A DNA stretch of 64,000 nt from CAVXFL01 sp963761015 (GTDB taxonomy: Bacteria; Pseudomonadota; Alphaproteobacteria; Acetobacterales; Acetobacteraceae): positions 62,001-126,000 of the forward strand of contig CAVXFL010000015.1 of NCBI GenBank assembly GCA_963761015.1. The letters run 5' to 3'. Of the stretch, positions 36,639 to 45,670 are shown in pieces; the first letter of the stretch is position 1, and each line of letters starts with the position of its first letter. The notes beneath the pieces are model-generated. The model saw only the letters and a list, made by a program, of their open reading frames with translations. It was not told the DNA's origin and did not search any database. Made by a program: the position numbers and the translations under genes.

Positions 36639-38366
36639 GTGGATACGGCAGTCACGCAGGCACGTCAGCCGGCAACAGCGGCGCATCCCGTTCCGGTGCA
36701 CCGGGCGCTCGCCGAGGACATCAAGCAACTGGGCATCGATACCGTGTTCGGCCTGATGAGCGACGATACCGCGGTGTTCATCACCTCGCTCGATGCGATC
36801 GGCATCCGGTTCTGCGGTGCGCGGCACGAGAACCAGGCGGTCGCTATGGCGGAAGGCTATGCCGCCGCGACCGGCGGATTGGGCGTCGCGGTGATCGGCC
36901 GCGGCCCGGCGCTGGCGAACGGTCTGCACGCGGCGGTTTCCGCCGGCCGCACCGGATCGCAGGTGCTGATCATCTCCGGCGACGCGCCGGTGCCAGGTGG
37001 CAACCCCAACCGCCTCGGCCCCGACTACAAGGAGTTCAGCGCCGCCGCCGTGGTGCCGGCCGCGGGATTACGCAGCTTCGTCGCGACCAGCGCCGGCGCG
37101 GCGCGCAACGCGCTCGCCGACGCCGTGGCGGTGGCGCGGCGCGGCATGGCGGCGATGCTGCTGCTGCCGGTGAACGTGCAATTGGCCGAGCTGTCGCCGC
37201 GCGACGCCGAGCCATCGCCGCCGCCACCCGGCAGGCCGCGCTCGCCGGCCGCCGCCCGAACCCAGTCCATCGCCGCCGCCGCGGCGGTGCTGGAGCGGGC
37301 GCGCAAGCCGATCATCATCGCCGGGCTCGGCGCCTATCGCGCGGGCGCGCGGGCGGCGCTGGAGCAACTCGCCGAGCGGATCGGCGCGCTGCTGGTCACC
37401 TCGCTGAAGGCGAAGGATCTGTTTCGCGGCAGCCTGTACAATCTCGGCGTCATCGGGTCGTTCTCGCACTCGGCGGGACGGCGCATGATCGATCAGGCGG
37501 ATTGCGTGCTGGTGTTCGGCGCCGGGCTGAACCTGCTGACGATGAGCTTCGGCCAATCGCTGCCACAGGGCGCGCCGCTGATCCAGGTGGACGCGGTGCG
37601 GGGCAATATCGGTCGCTGGACCGCCGCCGATGTCGCCGTGGTCGGCGACGCGCGGGTGGTCGCCGAGCAATTGATCGACGCCCTGCCCGCCCGGGCAGCG
37701 ACCGACAAGCCGTTCCATACCGATGCGACGCGGCAAATGCTCGCGTCCTTCGACATCGCGCGCGATTTCCAGGCCGCTAACACGCCGCGGACGATGGACC
37801 CGCGCGCCGTCGCGGTGGCGCTGGACCGGTTGCTGCCGGAGCGGCGCAACGTGGTGTACGATGCCGGGAATTTCCTCGGGATCGCGCCCTATCTGGCGGT
37901 GCCTGATCCGGGTCATTTCAAGCTGAGCAGCGACTTCGCTTCGATCGGCCTCGGCTTCGGCACCGCGCTCGGCGTGGCCAAGGGCCGCCCGGACGCGACG
38001 ACGGTGCTGTTCGTCGGGGACGGCGGATTTCTGATGACGATGGGCGAGCTCGAAACGGTGGTTCGGGAGGACCTGCCGCTGGTCGTCGTGGTGATGAACG
38101 ATTGCGCCTATGGCGCCGAGCTGCACTTCCTGAAAATGCGCGATCTGCCGGTCGCGAAATCGGTGTTTCCGGACGTGGACTTCGCCCCCGTGGCCGAAGC
38201 GTTCGGCTTCCAGGCGGCGACGATCCGCACGCTGGAGGAGCTGCAGGCGCTGGCGCCCATGCTGGCCAAGCCCGAGGGGCCGGTGCTCCTCGATTGCAAG
38301 ATCAACGCCGCTGTCGCCGCTCCCTTCATGGGCGAAATTGTCGAATACGAAAAGCAGCACCACTGA
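36639..38366 (+). CDS. Thiamine-diphosphate-dependent enzyme (acetolactate-synthase-like)
   Basis: A 575-residue ThDP enzyme with the three-domain layout of the acetolactate synthase/decarboxylase family. The catalytic glutamate is E64 (GARHENQAVAMAEGYA). The ThDP-Mg site runs from GDGGFLMTMGELE to VMNDCAYG near residues 460-490. GTG 36639 was chosen from its GGGGGA ribosome site. The company of a HisD-family dehydrogenase and an SDR points to carbon or sulfonate catabolism rather than branched-chain amino acid synthesis, which would need a regulatory ilvH subunit. Confidence 0.8.
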   Translation: MDTAVTQARQPATAAHPVPVHRALAEDIKQLGIDTVFGLMSDDTAVFITSLDAIGIRFCGARHENQAVAMAEGYAAATGGLGVAVIGRGPALANGLHAAVSAGRTGSQVLIISGDAPVPGGNPNRLGPDYKEFSAAAVVPAAGLRSFVATSAGAARNALADAVAVARRGMAAMLLLPVNVQLAELSPRDAEPSPPPPGRPRSPAAARTQSIAAAAAVLERARKPIIIAGLGAYRAGARAALEQLAERIGALLVTSLKAKDLFRGSLYNLGVIGSFSHSAGRRMIDQADCVLVFGAGLNLLTMSFGQSLPQGAPLIQVDAVRGNIGRWTAADVAVVGDARVVAEQLIDALPARAATDKPFHTDATRQMLASFDIARDFQAANTPRTMDPRAVAVALDRLLPERRNVVYDAGNFLGIAPYLAVPDPGHFKLSSDFASIGLGFGTALGVAKGRPDATTVLFVGDGGFLMTMGELETVVREDLPLVVVVMNDCAYGAELHFLKMRDLPVAKSVFPDVDFAPVAEAFGFQAATIRTLEELQALAPMLAKPEGPVLLDCKINAAVAAPFMGEIVEYEKQHH

Positions 38367-38402
38367 GGCATAGGCGACTGGCGTCAATTCGGAGCAGATC
38401 TC

Positions 38403-39710
38403 ATGGCGACATATTTGAAACGTGGGCGGGACGCCGCGCTCCGCGCCGAGGACGCGGCGAAGGTCAGGGCGACGGTCGAGGGAATTCTCGCCGACATCGA
38501 GTCCCGCGGTGACGCCGCCGTGCGGGGGTTGTCTGCGAAATTCGATCATTGGGACCGCGCGGATTTTCGCCTGACGGACGCGGAAATTCGCGACTGCCTC
38601 TCGCAGCTGTCGCAACGAAATCTCGACGACATCCGCTATGCGCAGGAGCAGGTGCGCGAATTCGCCCGCCAGCAGCGCGCCGCCTTGCAGGATCTGGAGG
38701 TGGAGACGCAGCCCGGCGTCGTGCTGGGCCACAAGAACATCCCGGTGAATTCGGTGGGCAGCTACGTTCCGGGCGGGAAATACCCGATGGTGGCATCCGC
38801 CCATATGTCGGTGATCACCGCGAAAGTCGCCGGCGTGCACCGCATCGCGACCTGCGCGCCACCGTATCGCGGCAAGCCGGCGGCCGCGATCGTGGCGGCG
38901 CAGCATCTCGGCGGCGCCGACGAGATCTACTGCCTCGGCGGCGTGCAGGCGATCGGCGCGATGGCCATCGGCACGGAACGCATCGCGCCCGTCGACATGC
39001 TCGTCGGCCCCGGCAACGCCTTCGTCGCCGAGGCCAAGCGCCAGCTGTTCGGCCGTGTCGGCATCGACCTGTTCGCCGGGCCCACCGAAACGCTCGTCAT
39101 CGCCGACGAAACCGTGGACGGGGAAATCTGCGCCACCGACCTGCTCGGCCAGGCCGAGCACGGTCCGACATCGCCGGCGATCTTGCTGACCAATTCCGAA
39201 AAGCTGGCGCGCGACACCATAGCCGAGGTGGCGCGCCTGCTGACGATGTTGCCGACCGCCGAGATCGCCGGCAAGGCATGGGCGGATTACGGCGAGGTGA
39301 TCGTCTGCGACAACGAGGAGGAGATGGTTCGCGAGGCGGACAGGATCGCGTCGGAGCACGTGCAGGTGATGACGCGCGATCCGGAGTTCTTTCTCGACCG
39401 CATGACGAATTACGGCGCCCTGTTCCTGGGTCCGCGCACCAATGTCGCGTATGGCGACAAGGTGATCGGCACCAATCACACGCTGCCGACCATGAAAGCG
39501 GCGCGCTACACGGGTGGGCTCTGGGTCGGCAAGTTCCTGAAGACCTGCACGTATCAGCGCGTATTGACCGACGAGGCGAGCGCGCGCGTCGGCGAGGTTT
39601 GCTCGCGGCTCTGCATGCTGGAGGGCTTCGTCGGGCACGCCGAGCAGGCCAATATCCGCGTGCGCCGCTATGGCGGGCGGAACGTTCCCTATGGCACCGC
39701 GTGCGAATGA
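38403..39710 (+). CDS. HisD-family NAD-dependent dehydrogenase
   Basis: A 435-residue histidinol dehydrogenase homologue. Conserved parts: NSVGSYVPGGKYPM, VGPGNAFVAEAKRQLFG, DLFAGPTETLVIADE, LLGQAEHGP and ASEHVQVMT. ATG 38403 follows GGAG. It is outside a his operon and beside a ThDP enzyme and an SDR, so a catabolic relative such as HpsN (sulfopropanediol dehydrogenase) is more likely than biosynthetic HisD; that is inference from context, as the active-site residues alone do not settle it. Confidence 0.75.
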   Translation: MATYLKRGRDAALRAEDAAKVRATVEGILADIESRGDAAVRGLSAKFDHWDRADFRLTDAEIRDCLSQLSQRNLDDIRYAQEQVREFARQQRAALQDLEVETQPGVVLGHKNIPVNSVGSYVPGGKYPMVASAHMSVITAKVAGVHRIATCAPPYRGKPAAAIVAAQHLGGADEIYCLGGVQAIGAMAIGTERIAPVDMLVGPGNAFVAEAKRQLFGRVGIDLFAGPTETLVIADETVDGEICATDLLGQAEHGPTSPAILLTNSEKLARDTIAEVARLLTMLPTAEIAGKAWADYGEVIVCDNEEEMVREADRIASEHVQVMTRDPEFFLDRMTNYGALFLGPRTNVAYGDKVIGTNHTLPTMKAARYTGGLWVGKFLKTCTYQRVLTDEASARVGEVCSRLCMLEGFVGHAEQANIRVRRYGGRNVPYGTACE

Positions 39711-39738
39711 TGGCTCGGCACGCATCGGGGGAGACGGC

Positions 39739-41015
39739 ATGAGCGAGGTCGAACTCCCGAGCACGCCGTCGTTTCGGCTGGACGGCCGGCGCGCGCTCGT
39801 CACCGGCGCGGGGCGCGGTATCGGGTTCGCGATCGCCACGTCGTTCGCCGAAGCGGGCGCACAGGTGACGCTCTGCGCGCGAACCGCCGAGGAGATCGAT
39901 GCCGCCTCGGGCGCGCTGCGTGAACGCGGCTGGTCGGCCGATGCGCTCTGCCTGGATGTCACGGATTCAGCGCGATCCTGAAGCGATCGAGGCGTGGCGG
40001 CGCGAACGGTATCCTGCCATTGCCAGACAAGCAAAAGCCTCGGGCGGTGAGGTGTATTTCTGGGACGAGTCGGGCTTTCGTGCCGATAGCGTGCATGGCA
40101 AGACCTGGGCCAAGAAGGGTCAGACGCCCGTGGTCGAACGCCCTGGCCAGCGGCAATCGATCAGTGCGGCCTCCGCGGTGAACGCTCGGGGTGGGTTCTG
40201 GTATTGCACCTACCAGGGCGGGCTGAACGCCGAGTCGTTTGTCGAGCTGCTGCGCCGAATGATGCGGCGTCGTTCGAAGCCGTTGCATTTGGTGCTCGAC
40301 GGACTTCCCGCGCACAAGACCACGCTGGTGAAGACCTATGTTGCCTCCATGAAAGGCATGCTGACGCTGCATTTTCTTCCCGGCTATGCGCCTGAACTGA
40401 ACCCCGATGAACTGGTATGGAGCCACGTGAAGCGCACCGGCGTGGCCAGAGCGCCCCTGCGGCGCGGCGATAACGGCGTTCCGCGACGCCATTTCCGATG
40501 CCGAGCCGTATGACGTATTCGTCAACAACGCGGGCACCAACCGGCCGAAGCTTTTCGTCGATGTTGCTCCCGAGGATTTCGACGCCATCATGAATCTCAA
40601 TGTGCGCGCGGCGTTTTTCGCCGCGCAGGCCGTCGTTCACCGGCTGCTGAAAGCCGGGCGCGGCGGCTCGATCATCAACGTGTCCTCGCAAATGGGCCAT
40701 GTGGGCGGACAGAACCGCACCGTGTACTGCGCCTCGAAATGGGCGATGGAGGGGTTTACGCGCGCCATGGCGGTCGAACTCGGCCCGCACGGCATCCGGG
40801 TCAATACGCTCTGCCCGACCTTCACGGAGACGCCGCTGACCCGTCCGTTCTTCCAAGACCGGCGATTCCGCGAGAGTGTCGTCGCGAAGATCAAGCTGGG
40901 GCGCCTCGGCACCGTGAGCGATCTGATGGGCGCGGCGGTGTTCCTCGCCTCGGATGCCTCGGCGCTGATGACGGGGTCGTCGCTGATCGTCGACGGCGGC
41001 TGGACCGCCGACTGA
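39739..41015 (+). pseudogene. Short-chain dehydrogenase/reductase split by transposase fragment
   Basis: The N-terminal part (ATG 39739; cofactor motif TGAGRGIG at residues 22-29) runs to LCLDVTDSA near 39970. The C-terminal part resumes at about 40470 with AFRDAISDAEPYDVFVNNAG, then NVSSQMG, the catalytic YCASK and ends ASALMTGSSLIVDGGW. Without the insert it would be a normal SDR of about 255 residues. Both halves are otherwise free of lesions, so the interruption looks recent or the assembly merges a mobile element. Confidence 0.8.
39978..40467 (+). mobile_element. IS630 transposase catalytic-core fragment inside the SDR gene
   Basis: About 490 bp. It reads QRDPEAIEAWRRERYPAIAR, VYFWDESGFRADSVHGKTWA (first Asp), LVLDGLPAHKTTLVKTY (second Asp) and PGYAPELNPDELVWSHVKR (Glu): the complete DDE core of an IS630 transposase. 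The N-terminal DNA-binding domain and the last residues are missing, and no terminal repeats were found. Boundaries are estimated from where the SDR reading stops and resumes. It is a different lineage from the other IS630 elements in this window. Confidence 0.7.
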
Positions 41016-41032
41016 CGCCAATCGGAGGTCAG

Positions 41033-41057
41033 GCCGGCGAAGCGCTCTCCCGCCGGC
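41033..41057. terminator. Candidate bidirectional hairpin between SDR and zwf
   Basis: GCCGGCG (41033-41039) pairs perfectly with CGCCGGC (41051-41057) across an 11-base loop, between two convergent genes. There is no T-run, so it is a possible but unproven terminator. Confidence 0.3.
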
Positions 41058-41080
41058 GCAGCCTGCGCGGACGCGGCATC

Positions 41081-42592
41081 TCAGCCCGCCCCGACGGCGT
41101 GCGCGAGGCTTGCCGCCTCTTCCTCCCAGTCCTCGTGCCACGTCCGGCCGTCGCGCTCGATCAGGGCGATCGCGGCGGTCGGGCCCCAGGTGCCGGCGGC
41201 GTAGTGGCGCGGGGGGTCGGCCGACTCCGACCACGCGGCGAGGATCGGCTCGACCCAGGCCCAGGCCGCCTCCACCTCGTCGCGCCGCATGAACAAGGTC
41301 GTGTTGCCGCGCACCGCGTCCAGCAATAGCCGCTCGTAGGCGTCCGGGTAGCGGACGCCGAACGCCTCCTCGAAGCTGATGTTCAGCCAGCCGGGCCGGA
41401 GCCTGAGCCCGCCCGGCCCGGGGTCCTTGGTCATCAGGTTGAGCCGCATGCCCTCGTCCGGCTGCAGCCGCACCACCAGCTTGTTCGGCTGCAAATCCGC
41501 CGCCTCGCGCGGAAAGATCGAGAACGGAACGGCGCGGAACTGCACGACGATCTGTGACACTTTCTGCGGCAGCCGCTTGCCGGTGCGCAGGTAGAACGGC
41601 ACCCCGGCCCAGCGCCACGAACGTACCTCGGTCTTCAGCGCCACGAAGGTTTCGGTCCGGCTCGGCGCGCCGACATCGGCCGTATAGCTCGGCACCACGC
41701 GCCCCTCCGCGATGCCCTGCGTGTACTGCCCGCGCACGGTCAGCGCGCCGATTTCGTGCGGCGCCATCGGCTTGAGCGCGCGCAGCACCTTCACCTTCTC
41801 GTCGCGTACCGCATCGGCGTCGAGCGAAACCGGCGGCTCCATCGCCAGCAGGCAGAGCAATTGCAGCAGGTGGTTCTGCACCATGTCGCGCAGCGCGCCG
41901 GAGTTGTCGTAGTAGCCGGCACGGCCCTCGACGCCGACGGTTTCGGCGACCGTGATCTGCACATGGTCGATCACGTCGGTGTTCCACAACCGCTCGAACA
42001 GCGCGTTGGCGAAGCGCAGCACCATCAGGTTCTGCACCGTCTCCTTGCCGAGGAAATGGTCGATGCGGAACGTCTGGCTCTCGGTGAAAATCTGGCCGAT
42101 CTCGTCGTTGATGGCGCGGGCGGAGGCGAGGTCGTGGCCGATCGGCTTCTCCAGCACCACGCGCGACTGCGGCGTGACCAGCCCGAAGTTGCGCAGGTTC
42201 TTGCTGACCGGCCCGTACAGGTCGGGCGAGGTCGCGAGATAGAAGACGCGGATGCGCTCGGGCTGTTGCGACAGCAAATCGACCAAACCGTCCCATCCCG
42301 CGCCGGAGGCGCCGTCGAGGGCAACGTAGCCGACGCGATCGCAAAACCCGCGCAGCAGCGTGTCGGTGATTTCCGAGCCCGGCACGTGACGGCGCAGCGC
42401 CTCGGCGACCCGGGCGCGGTATTCGTCGGCGGCGAGGCCGGAGCGCGCCGCCGCGATGATGCGGCTGTCCAGCGGAATCTGGTTGTCGCGGAACCGGCGA
42501 TAGAGCGCCGGCATGAGCTTGCGCAGGGTAAGATCGCCGGTCGCGCCGAACACGACGCAATCGAAGCTGTCGACCGGGATGAACTGAGCCAT
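41081..42592 (-). CDS. zwf: Glucose-6-phosphate 1-dehydrogenase
   Basis: A 503-residue enzyme that oxidises glucose-6-phosphate to 6-phosphogluconolactone, feeding the pentose phosphate and Entner-Doudoroff routes. The NADP site is GATGDLTLRK (residues 16-25); the active-site peptide is RIDHFLGKETVQN with the catalytic histidine. ATG 42592 is preferred over an upstream ATG at 42655 that adds only Pro/Arg-rich residues. No pgl or edd neighbours are visible; it stands alone facing the SDR. Confidence 0.92.
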   Translation of the reverse strand: MAQFIPVDSFDCVVFGATGDLTLRKLMPALYRRFRDNQIPLDSRIIAAARSGLAADEYRARVAEALRRHVPGSEITDTLLRGFCDRVGYVALDGASGAGWDGLVDLLSQQPERIRVFYLATSPDLYGPVSKNLRNFGLVTPQSRVVLEKPIGHDLASARAINDEIGQIFTESQTFRIDHFLGKETVQNLMVLRFANALFERLWNTDVIDHVQITVAETVGVEGRAGYYDNSGALRDMVQNHLLQLLCLLAMEPPVSLDADAVRDEKVKVLRALKPMAPHEIGALTVRGQYTQGIAEGRVVPSYTADVGAPSRTETFVALKTEVRSWRWAGVPFYLRTGKRLPQKVSQIVVQFRAVPFSIFPREAADLQPNKLVVRLQPDEGMRLNLMTKDPGPGGLRLRPGWLNISFEEAFGVRYPDAYERLLLDAVRGNTTLFMRRDEVEAAWAWVEPILAAWSESADPPRHYAAGTWGPTAAIALIERDGRTWHEDWEEEAASLAHAVGAG

Positions 42593-42754
42593 CGGCGCTG
42601 CCCCCCGCGCGCGGGTTCCTGGACCGGGCGGCCGCGGCGCACGAGGATTGTGCAACGCGGTGCCACGGCCGAGGGATACCGGCTTTCACCGGCAGGCGCC
42701 AACACGGCGGCTGCCGAGGGCGTTACCGCCGAGGCACCACGGCTCGCAATCGTC

Positions 42755-43663
42755 TCAGAGTCGCGCCAACCGAGACGCCGGATCGTTTTGTGGGACGGGG
42801 TCGGGGGGATCGCGGTCGAGCGCGGCCAGCGCCGGGGTGTTGGCGTGGATGAGGGCCGAGGCGAGCGCGGCCTCGGGCGGATCGAAGAAGCGGACGTCGC
42901 GGGGCAGTTTCCCGGTGCGGCGGATCTGGGCCGCCTGTTCGGGATACGCGGCGGCGTAGCGCTCGGCGCCAGCGATCAATTCGGGGTCGGCCGCGCGCTG
43001 TCCTGCCACCGCCGCGGCTGGCCGCGGACCCGGGTCCCCCGATCGTGCTCCGGAGCTTTCCGGATGCCCCGATGCGGCCCCGCGCCGGATCAGGTCCGGG
43101 GTTGCCGGGGCTTCCCCCGCGCTTGGGGTCTCGGCCAACGGGTTGGCGGGGCGCGCCGATCCGGGGTTTGTCGCGTTTGGCATTGCGGGGAGCGCCGCGA
43201 GCGCCTCGGCCATCAGGCGCGTGGCGACGTGTTCGGTCGCCGTGTCGGGGCACGGGGCAGGCCACGCACCGCGGTCGGCTGACTGGTGGTCGGTGTCCAG
43301 CTTGCGGCGGGTCGCTTGCAGGCGGAGCAGGAGGCGGAGGGCCGCGTTCGCCTGGCGCATCATGCTGGCGGCCTGGGCGCGGCACTTAGCCGCCCATTCC
43401 GGGCTCGTCGCAGGCGCCTGGGCGAGGCGGAGGCAATCCTTCCACTGCTCGGAGGCGGCGACGAACTGGGCGGCAAGCTCGGCCTCGGCGGCGTCGGCCG
43501 GCGCGAGCGCGGCGACGCGGGCGATGGCGGCGTGATCGCGCCGGGGCAGATCGTCCGGATTGTCGGTCAGGGGCGGCGGCAGGGTGAGGCGGAGGGTGCG
43601 GACGAGGTGGTAGGTACGCGTCCGCGGGGAGTTGGATTTCGAAGGAGGAGGGGTTGGGGCCAT
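42755..43663 (-). CDS. Conserved hypothetical protein, Ala/Pro-rich
   Basis: About 302 residues from ATG 43663. The first half is helical, with AAQFVAASEQWKDCLRLAQ and CRAQAASMMRQANAALRLLL. A Pro/Ala-rich linker follows, and then a short charged module (YPEQAAQIRRTGKLPRDVRF). No enzyme motif or membrane segment is visible. Proteins of this shape recur in related genomes next to mobile DNA, but no function is known to me. The intact IS630 element lies about 50 bp upstream of its start. Confidence 0.6.
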   Translation of the reverse strand: MAPTPPPSKSNSPRTRTYHLVRTLRLTLPPPLTDNPDDLPRRDHAAIARVAALAPADAAEAELAAQFVAASEQWKDCLRLAQAPATSPEWAAKCRAQAASMMRQANAALRLLLRLQATRRKLDTDHQSADRGAWPAPCPDTATEHVATRLMAEALAALPAMPNATNPGSARPANPLAETPSAGEAPATPDLIRRGAASGHPESSGARSGDPGPRPAAAVAGQRAADPELIAGAERYAAAYPEQAAQIRRTGKLPRDVRFFDPPEAALASALIHANTPALAALDRDPPDPVPQNDPASRLARL

Positions 43664-43715
43664 CGAACATGGCCGGTTATTTTGGTTAGTTTCTCTAACT
43701 ATCAAGTAGTGGCTA

Positions 43716-44888
43716 GTGTCCTGCCTCGCTAATGCCGACTAGAATCCCTTGCACGCCGATTCGCAAGGGGGGCGCATGTCACAGCAGATCAGACGGCTGA
43801 CGGCGGAGCCCGATGTGCTGGCGGAGTTGCGTCGGCGGTCCCGCGCCAGCGCCATCAGCATGCGCGATCGGGACCGCGCGACGATCATCCTGTTGCGGCT
43901 GGAAGGGCTCGGCGTGGAGGCCGTCGCGGCACGGCTGAACACCACGCCGAAGCGGGTTTCGCTGTGGTCGCGGCGCTTCGCAGCCGCGGGTCTGGCCGGG
44001 CTCAACGATCGTCCCGGGCGTGGCCGCAAACCATCCATCCCGGCCGCCACGCTGGCGCGGGTGGTCACCGAGGTGACGCGGCCGCCGGCGGGACAAACCC
44101 GCTGGAGCATCCGCGCGATGGGCCGGCACGCCGGGGTTTCCGCCAGTTCGGTGCAGCGCATCTGGTCGCGCAACGAGCTGAAGCCGCACCGCGTCAGGAC
44201 GTTCAAGCTGTCCAACGATGCGAAGTTCGAGGACAAGTTCTGGGATGTGATCGGGCTTTATCTGGACCCGCCGGCCAAGGCGCTGGTGCTGTGCTGCGAC
44301 GAAAAGAGCCAGTGTCAGGCGCTCGAACGCACGCAACTCGGGCTGCCGCTGGCGCCGAAGCGGCCGCGCACCATGACGCACGACTACGTTCGGCATGGCA
44401 CCATCACGTTGTTTGCCGCGCTTAACCAGCTGACCGGCAAACTGATCGCGCGCACCGAGGCGCGCCACACGCACGTCGAATGGCTGCGGTTCCTGAAGCA
44501 GATCGATCGCGAGACGCCGCGCGGGCTCGACCTGCATCTGATCGCCGACAACTATGCGACCCACAAGCAACCGAAGGTGCGCGCCTGGCTGGAGCGGCAC
44601 CCGCGCTTTCACATGCACTTCACGCCGACCTCGTCGTCGTGGCTCAATCTGGTGGAGCGCTTCTTCGCCGAGCTGACCGGCGCCGTGATCCGTGCCGGCA
44701 GCTTCGGTTCGGTGAACGAGTTGGTGCGCGACATCAAAGCCTATCTCGCGGCCCGCAATGCCACGCCCCGGCGGTATGTCTGGCGGGCAGAAGGCGCCGA
44801 GATCCTGGCCAAGATCACACGCGCCCGCGCCGTTCTCGGCCAAGCGAGGGCCGCATGATTTTTGGATGGCAATTGGGAATCGGGACAC
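43716..44888 (+). mobile_element. Intact IS630-family element with TA duplication
   Basis: A 1173 bp element. Left end GTGTCCTGCCTCGC, right end (reversed) GTGTCCCGATTCCC; about 15 of the first 21 bases match between the ends. It is flanked on both sides by TA (43714-43715 and 44889-44890), the target duplication typical of IS630. It contains one complete transposase gene, so it should be autonomous. Confidence 0.9.
43776..44858 (+). CDS. IS630-family transposase
   Basis: A 360-residue DDE transposase in one frame. The N-terminal helix-turn-helix region includes GVEAVAARLNTTPKRVSLWS and a second one near SIRAMGRHAGVSASSVQRIW. Catalytic residues are in LVLCCDEKSQ (D), HLIADNYATHK (D) and SSSWLNLVERFF (E). 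ATG 43776 follows GGGGGGC. A fossil of the same lineage lies at 26450-26632. Confidence 0.9.
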   Translation: MSQQIRRLTAEPDVLAELRRRSRASAISMRDRDRATIILLRLEGLGVEAVAARLNTTPKRVSLWSRRFAAAGLAGLNDRPGRGRKPSIPAATLARVVTEVTRPPAGQTRWSIRAMGRHAGVSASSVQRIWSRNELKPHRVRTFKLSNDAKFEDKFWDVIGLYLDPPAKALVLCCDEKSQCQALERTQLGLPLAPKRPRTMTHDYVRHGTITLFAALNQLTGKLIARTEARHTHVEWLRFLKQIDRETPRGLDLHLIADNYATHKQPKVRAWLERHPRFHMHFTPTSSSWLNLVERFFAELTGAVIRAGSFGSVNELVRDIKAYLAARNATPRRYVWRAEGAEILAKITRARAVLGQARAA

Positions 44889-44890
44889 TA

Positions 44891-45014
44891 GCAGGTTGGT
44901 CGCCATCTGCCCGGCCCGCGTCCGGGCCGTTTTTTGCAAACGACGAAACCGACGCCCTGTCCACTGGGCGCGTTGAGTGGGAAGCCGGTGTCGAGCTGCG
45001 TTCGCAAAGTCAAG
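44891..45014. other. Short spacer between IS630 and the MITE
   Basis: No gene. It ends in CAAG (45011-45014), the left copy of the 4 bp target duplication of the MITE. Confidence 0.4.
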
Positions 45015-45164
45015 CAGACCGTGTGAAAACTCCGTGCCGCAACGGCAACGAGCAATCTTGCTGCGTCGCAGCGGCGCCGTGCTAAATTTTTCGTGTCGCC
45101 AAATGATCACTCACGATAGAATATTGCGTGGCTGGTGCTGACGACCTCGTTTTCACACGGTCTG
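45015..45164. mobile_element. 150 bp MITE related to the IS1182-type element
   Basis: It is bounded by perfect 16 bp terminal inverted repeats, CAGACCGTGTGAAAAC (45015-45030) and its complement (45149-45164), and flanked by CAAG on both sides (45011-45014, 45165-45168). It has no coding capacity. The same terminal repeat ends the IS1182-type element at 45671, so its transposase could mobilise this piece. Confidence 0.88.
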
Positions 45165-45258
45165 CAAGAGTTTCGCACACCGGGCCGCCCGCTCACGACC
45201 CGAAGCGAACCGCCCGGCAAGACCAGCGGTGCTTCCCGGAAAAAAGGGTTTTCCGGCT

Positions 45259-45522
45259 CTACGTTGGATCGCTCAGACGCTCGTAGACAGCGCGCGCCAT
45301 ATGTAGCGCGTCGCTGCGAGCGTAGCTCTCAGCCAGCCTCAGCAGGCTCGTTTGTGCCTCTAATGACTGCTCCGTCCCCGAATGGTCTTCCGATAACATC
45401 CAATACATTTCCATCGCCTGCCAGACACGGCCTTCGTTGTGATAACGGTGTGCCATGGCCAATAGATGATCGAGGCTTCGGTCGGATACGTCCGTGTGCG
45501 ACGCCAAATGTCCAACTCGCAT
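45259..45522 (-). CDS. Small TPR-like helical protein
   Basis: An 87-residue protein. Two helical hairpins, LLAMAHRYHNEGRVWQAMEM and LLRLAESYARSDALHMARAV, resemble a pair of tetratricopeptide repeats. ATG 45522 has AAGGTGAG a few bases upstream, a better site than that of ATG 45555. No partner is obvious; TPR pairs usually bind another protein. It stands alone between mobile elements. Confidence 0.55.
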   Translation of the reverse strand: MRVGHLASHTDVSDRSLDHLLAMAHRYHNEGRVWQAMEMYWMLSEDHSGTEQSLEAQTSLLRLAESYARSDALHMARAVYERLSDPT

Positions 45523-45670
45523 AACACTCACCTTTTCTCGCGGCGTTCTGACCAACTTATAGAAACTCCAGGTAGCGAATCCAGCCTCGGAATCTACCTA
45601 GACCAGATGTCCGTGTGAGACATTGGCCCAAGATGCATCGGCGCTGCGTGTCGTCCGGGCAGAAATTAAG

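Noticed and set aside
36639..38366. ilvB acetolactate synthase
   Set aside because: No ilvH regulatory subunit or ilvC neighbour; context is catabolic.
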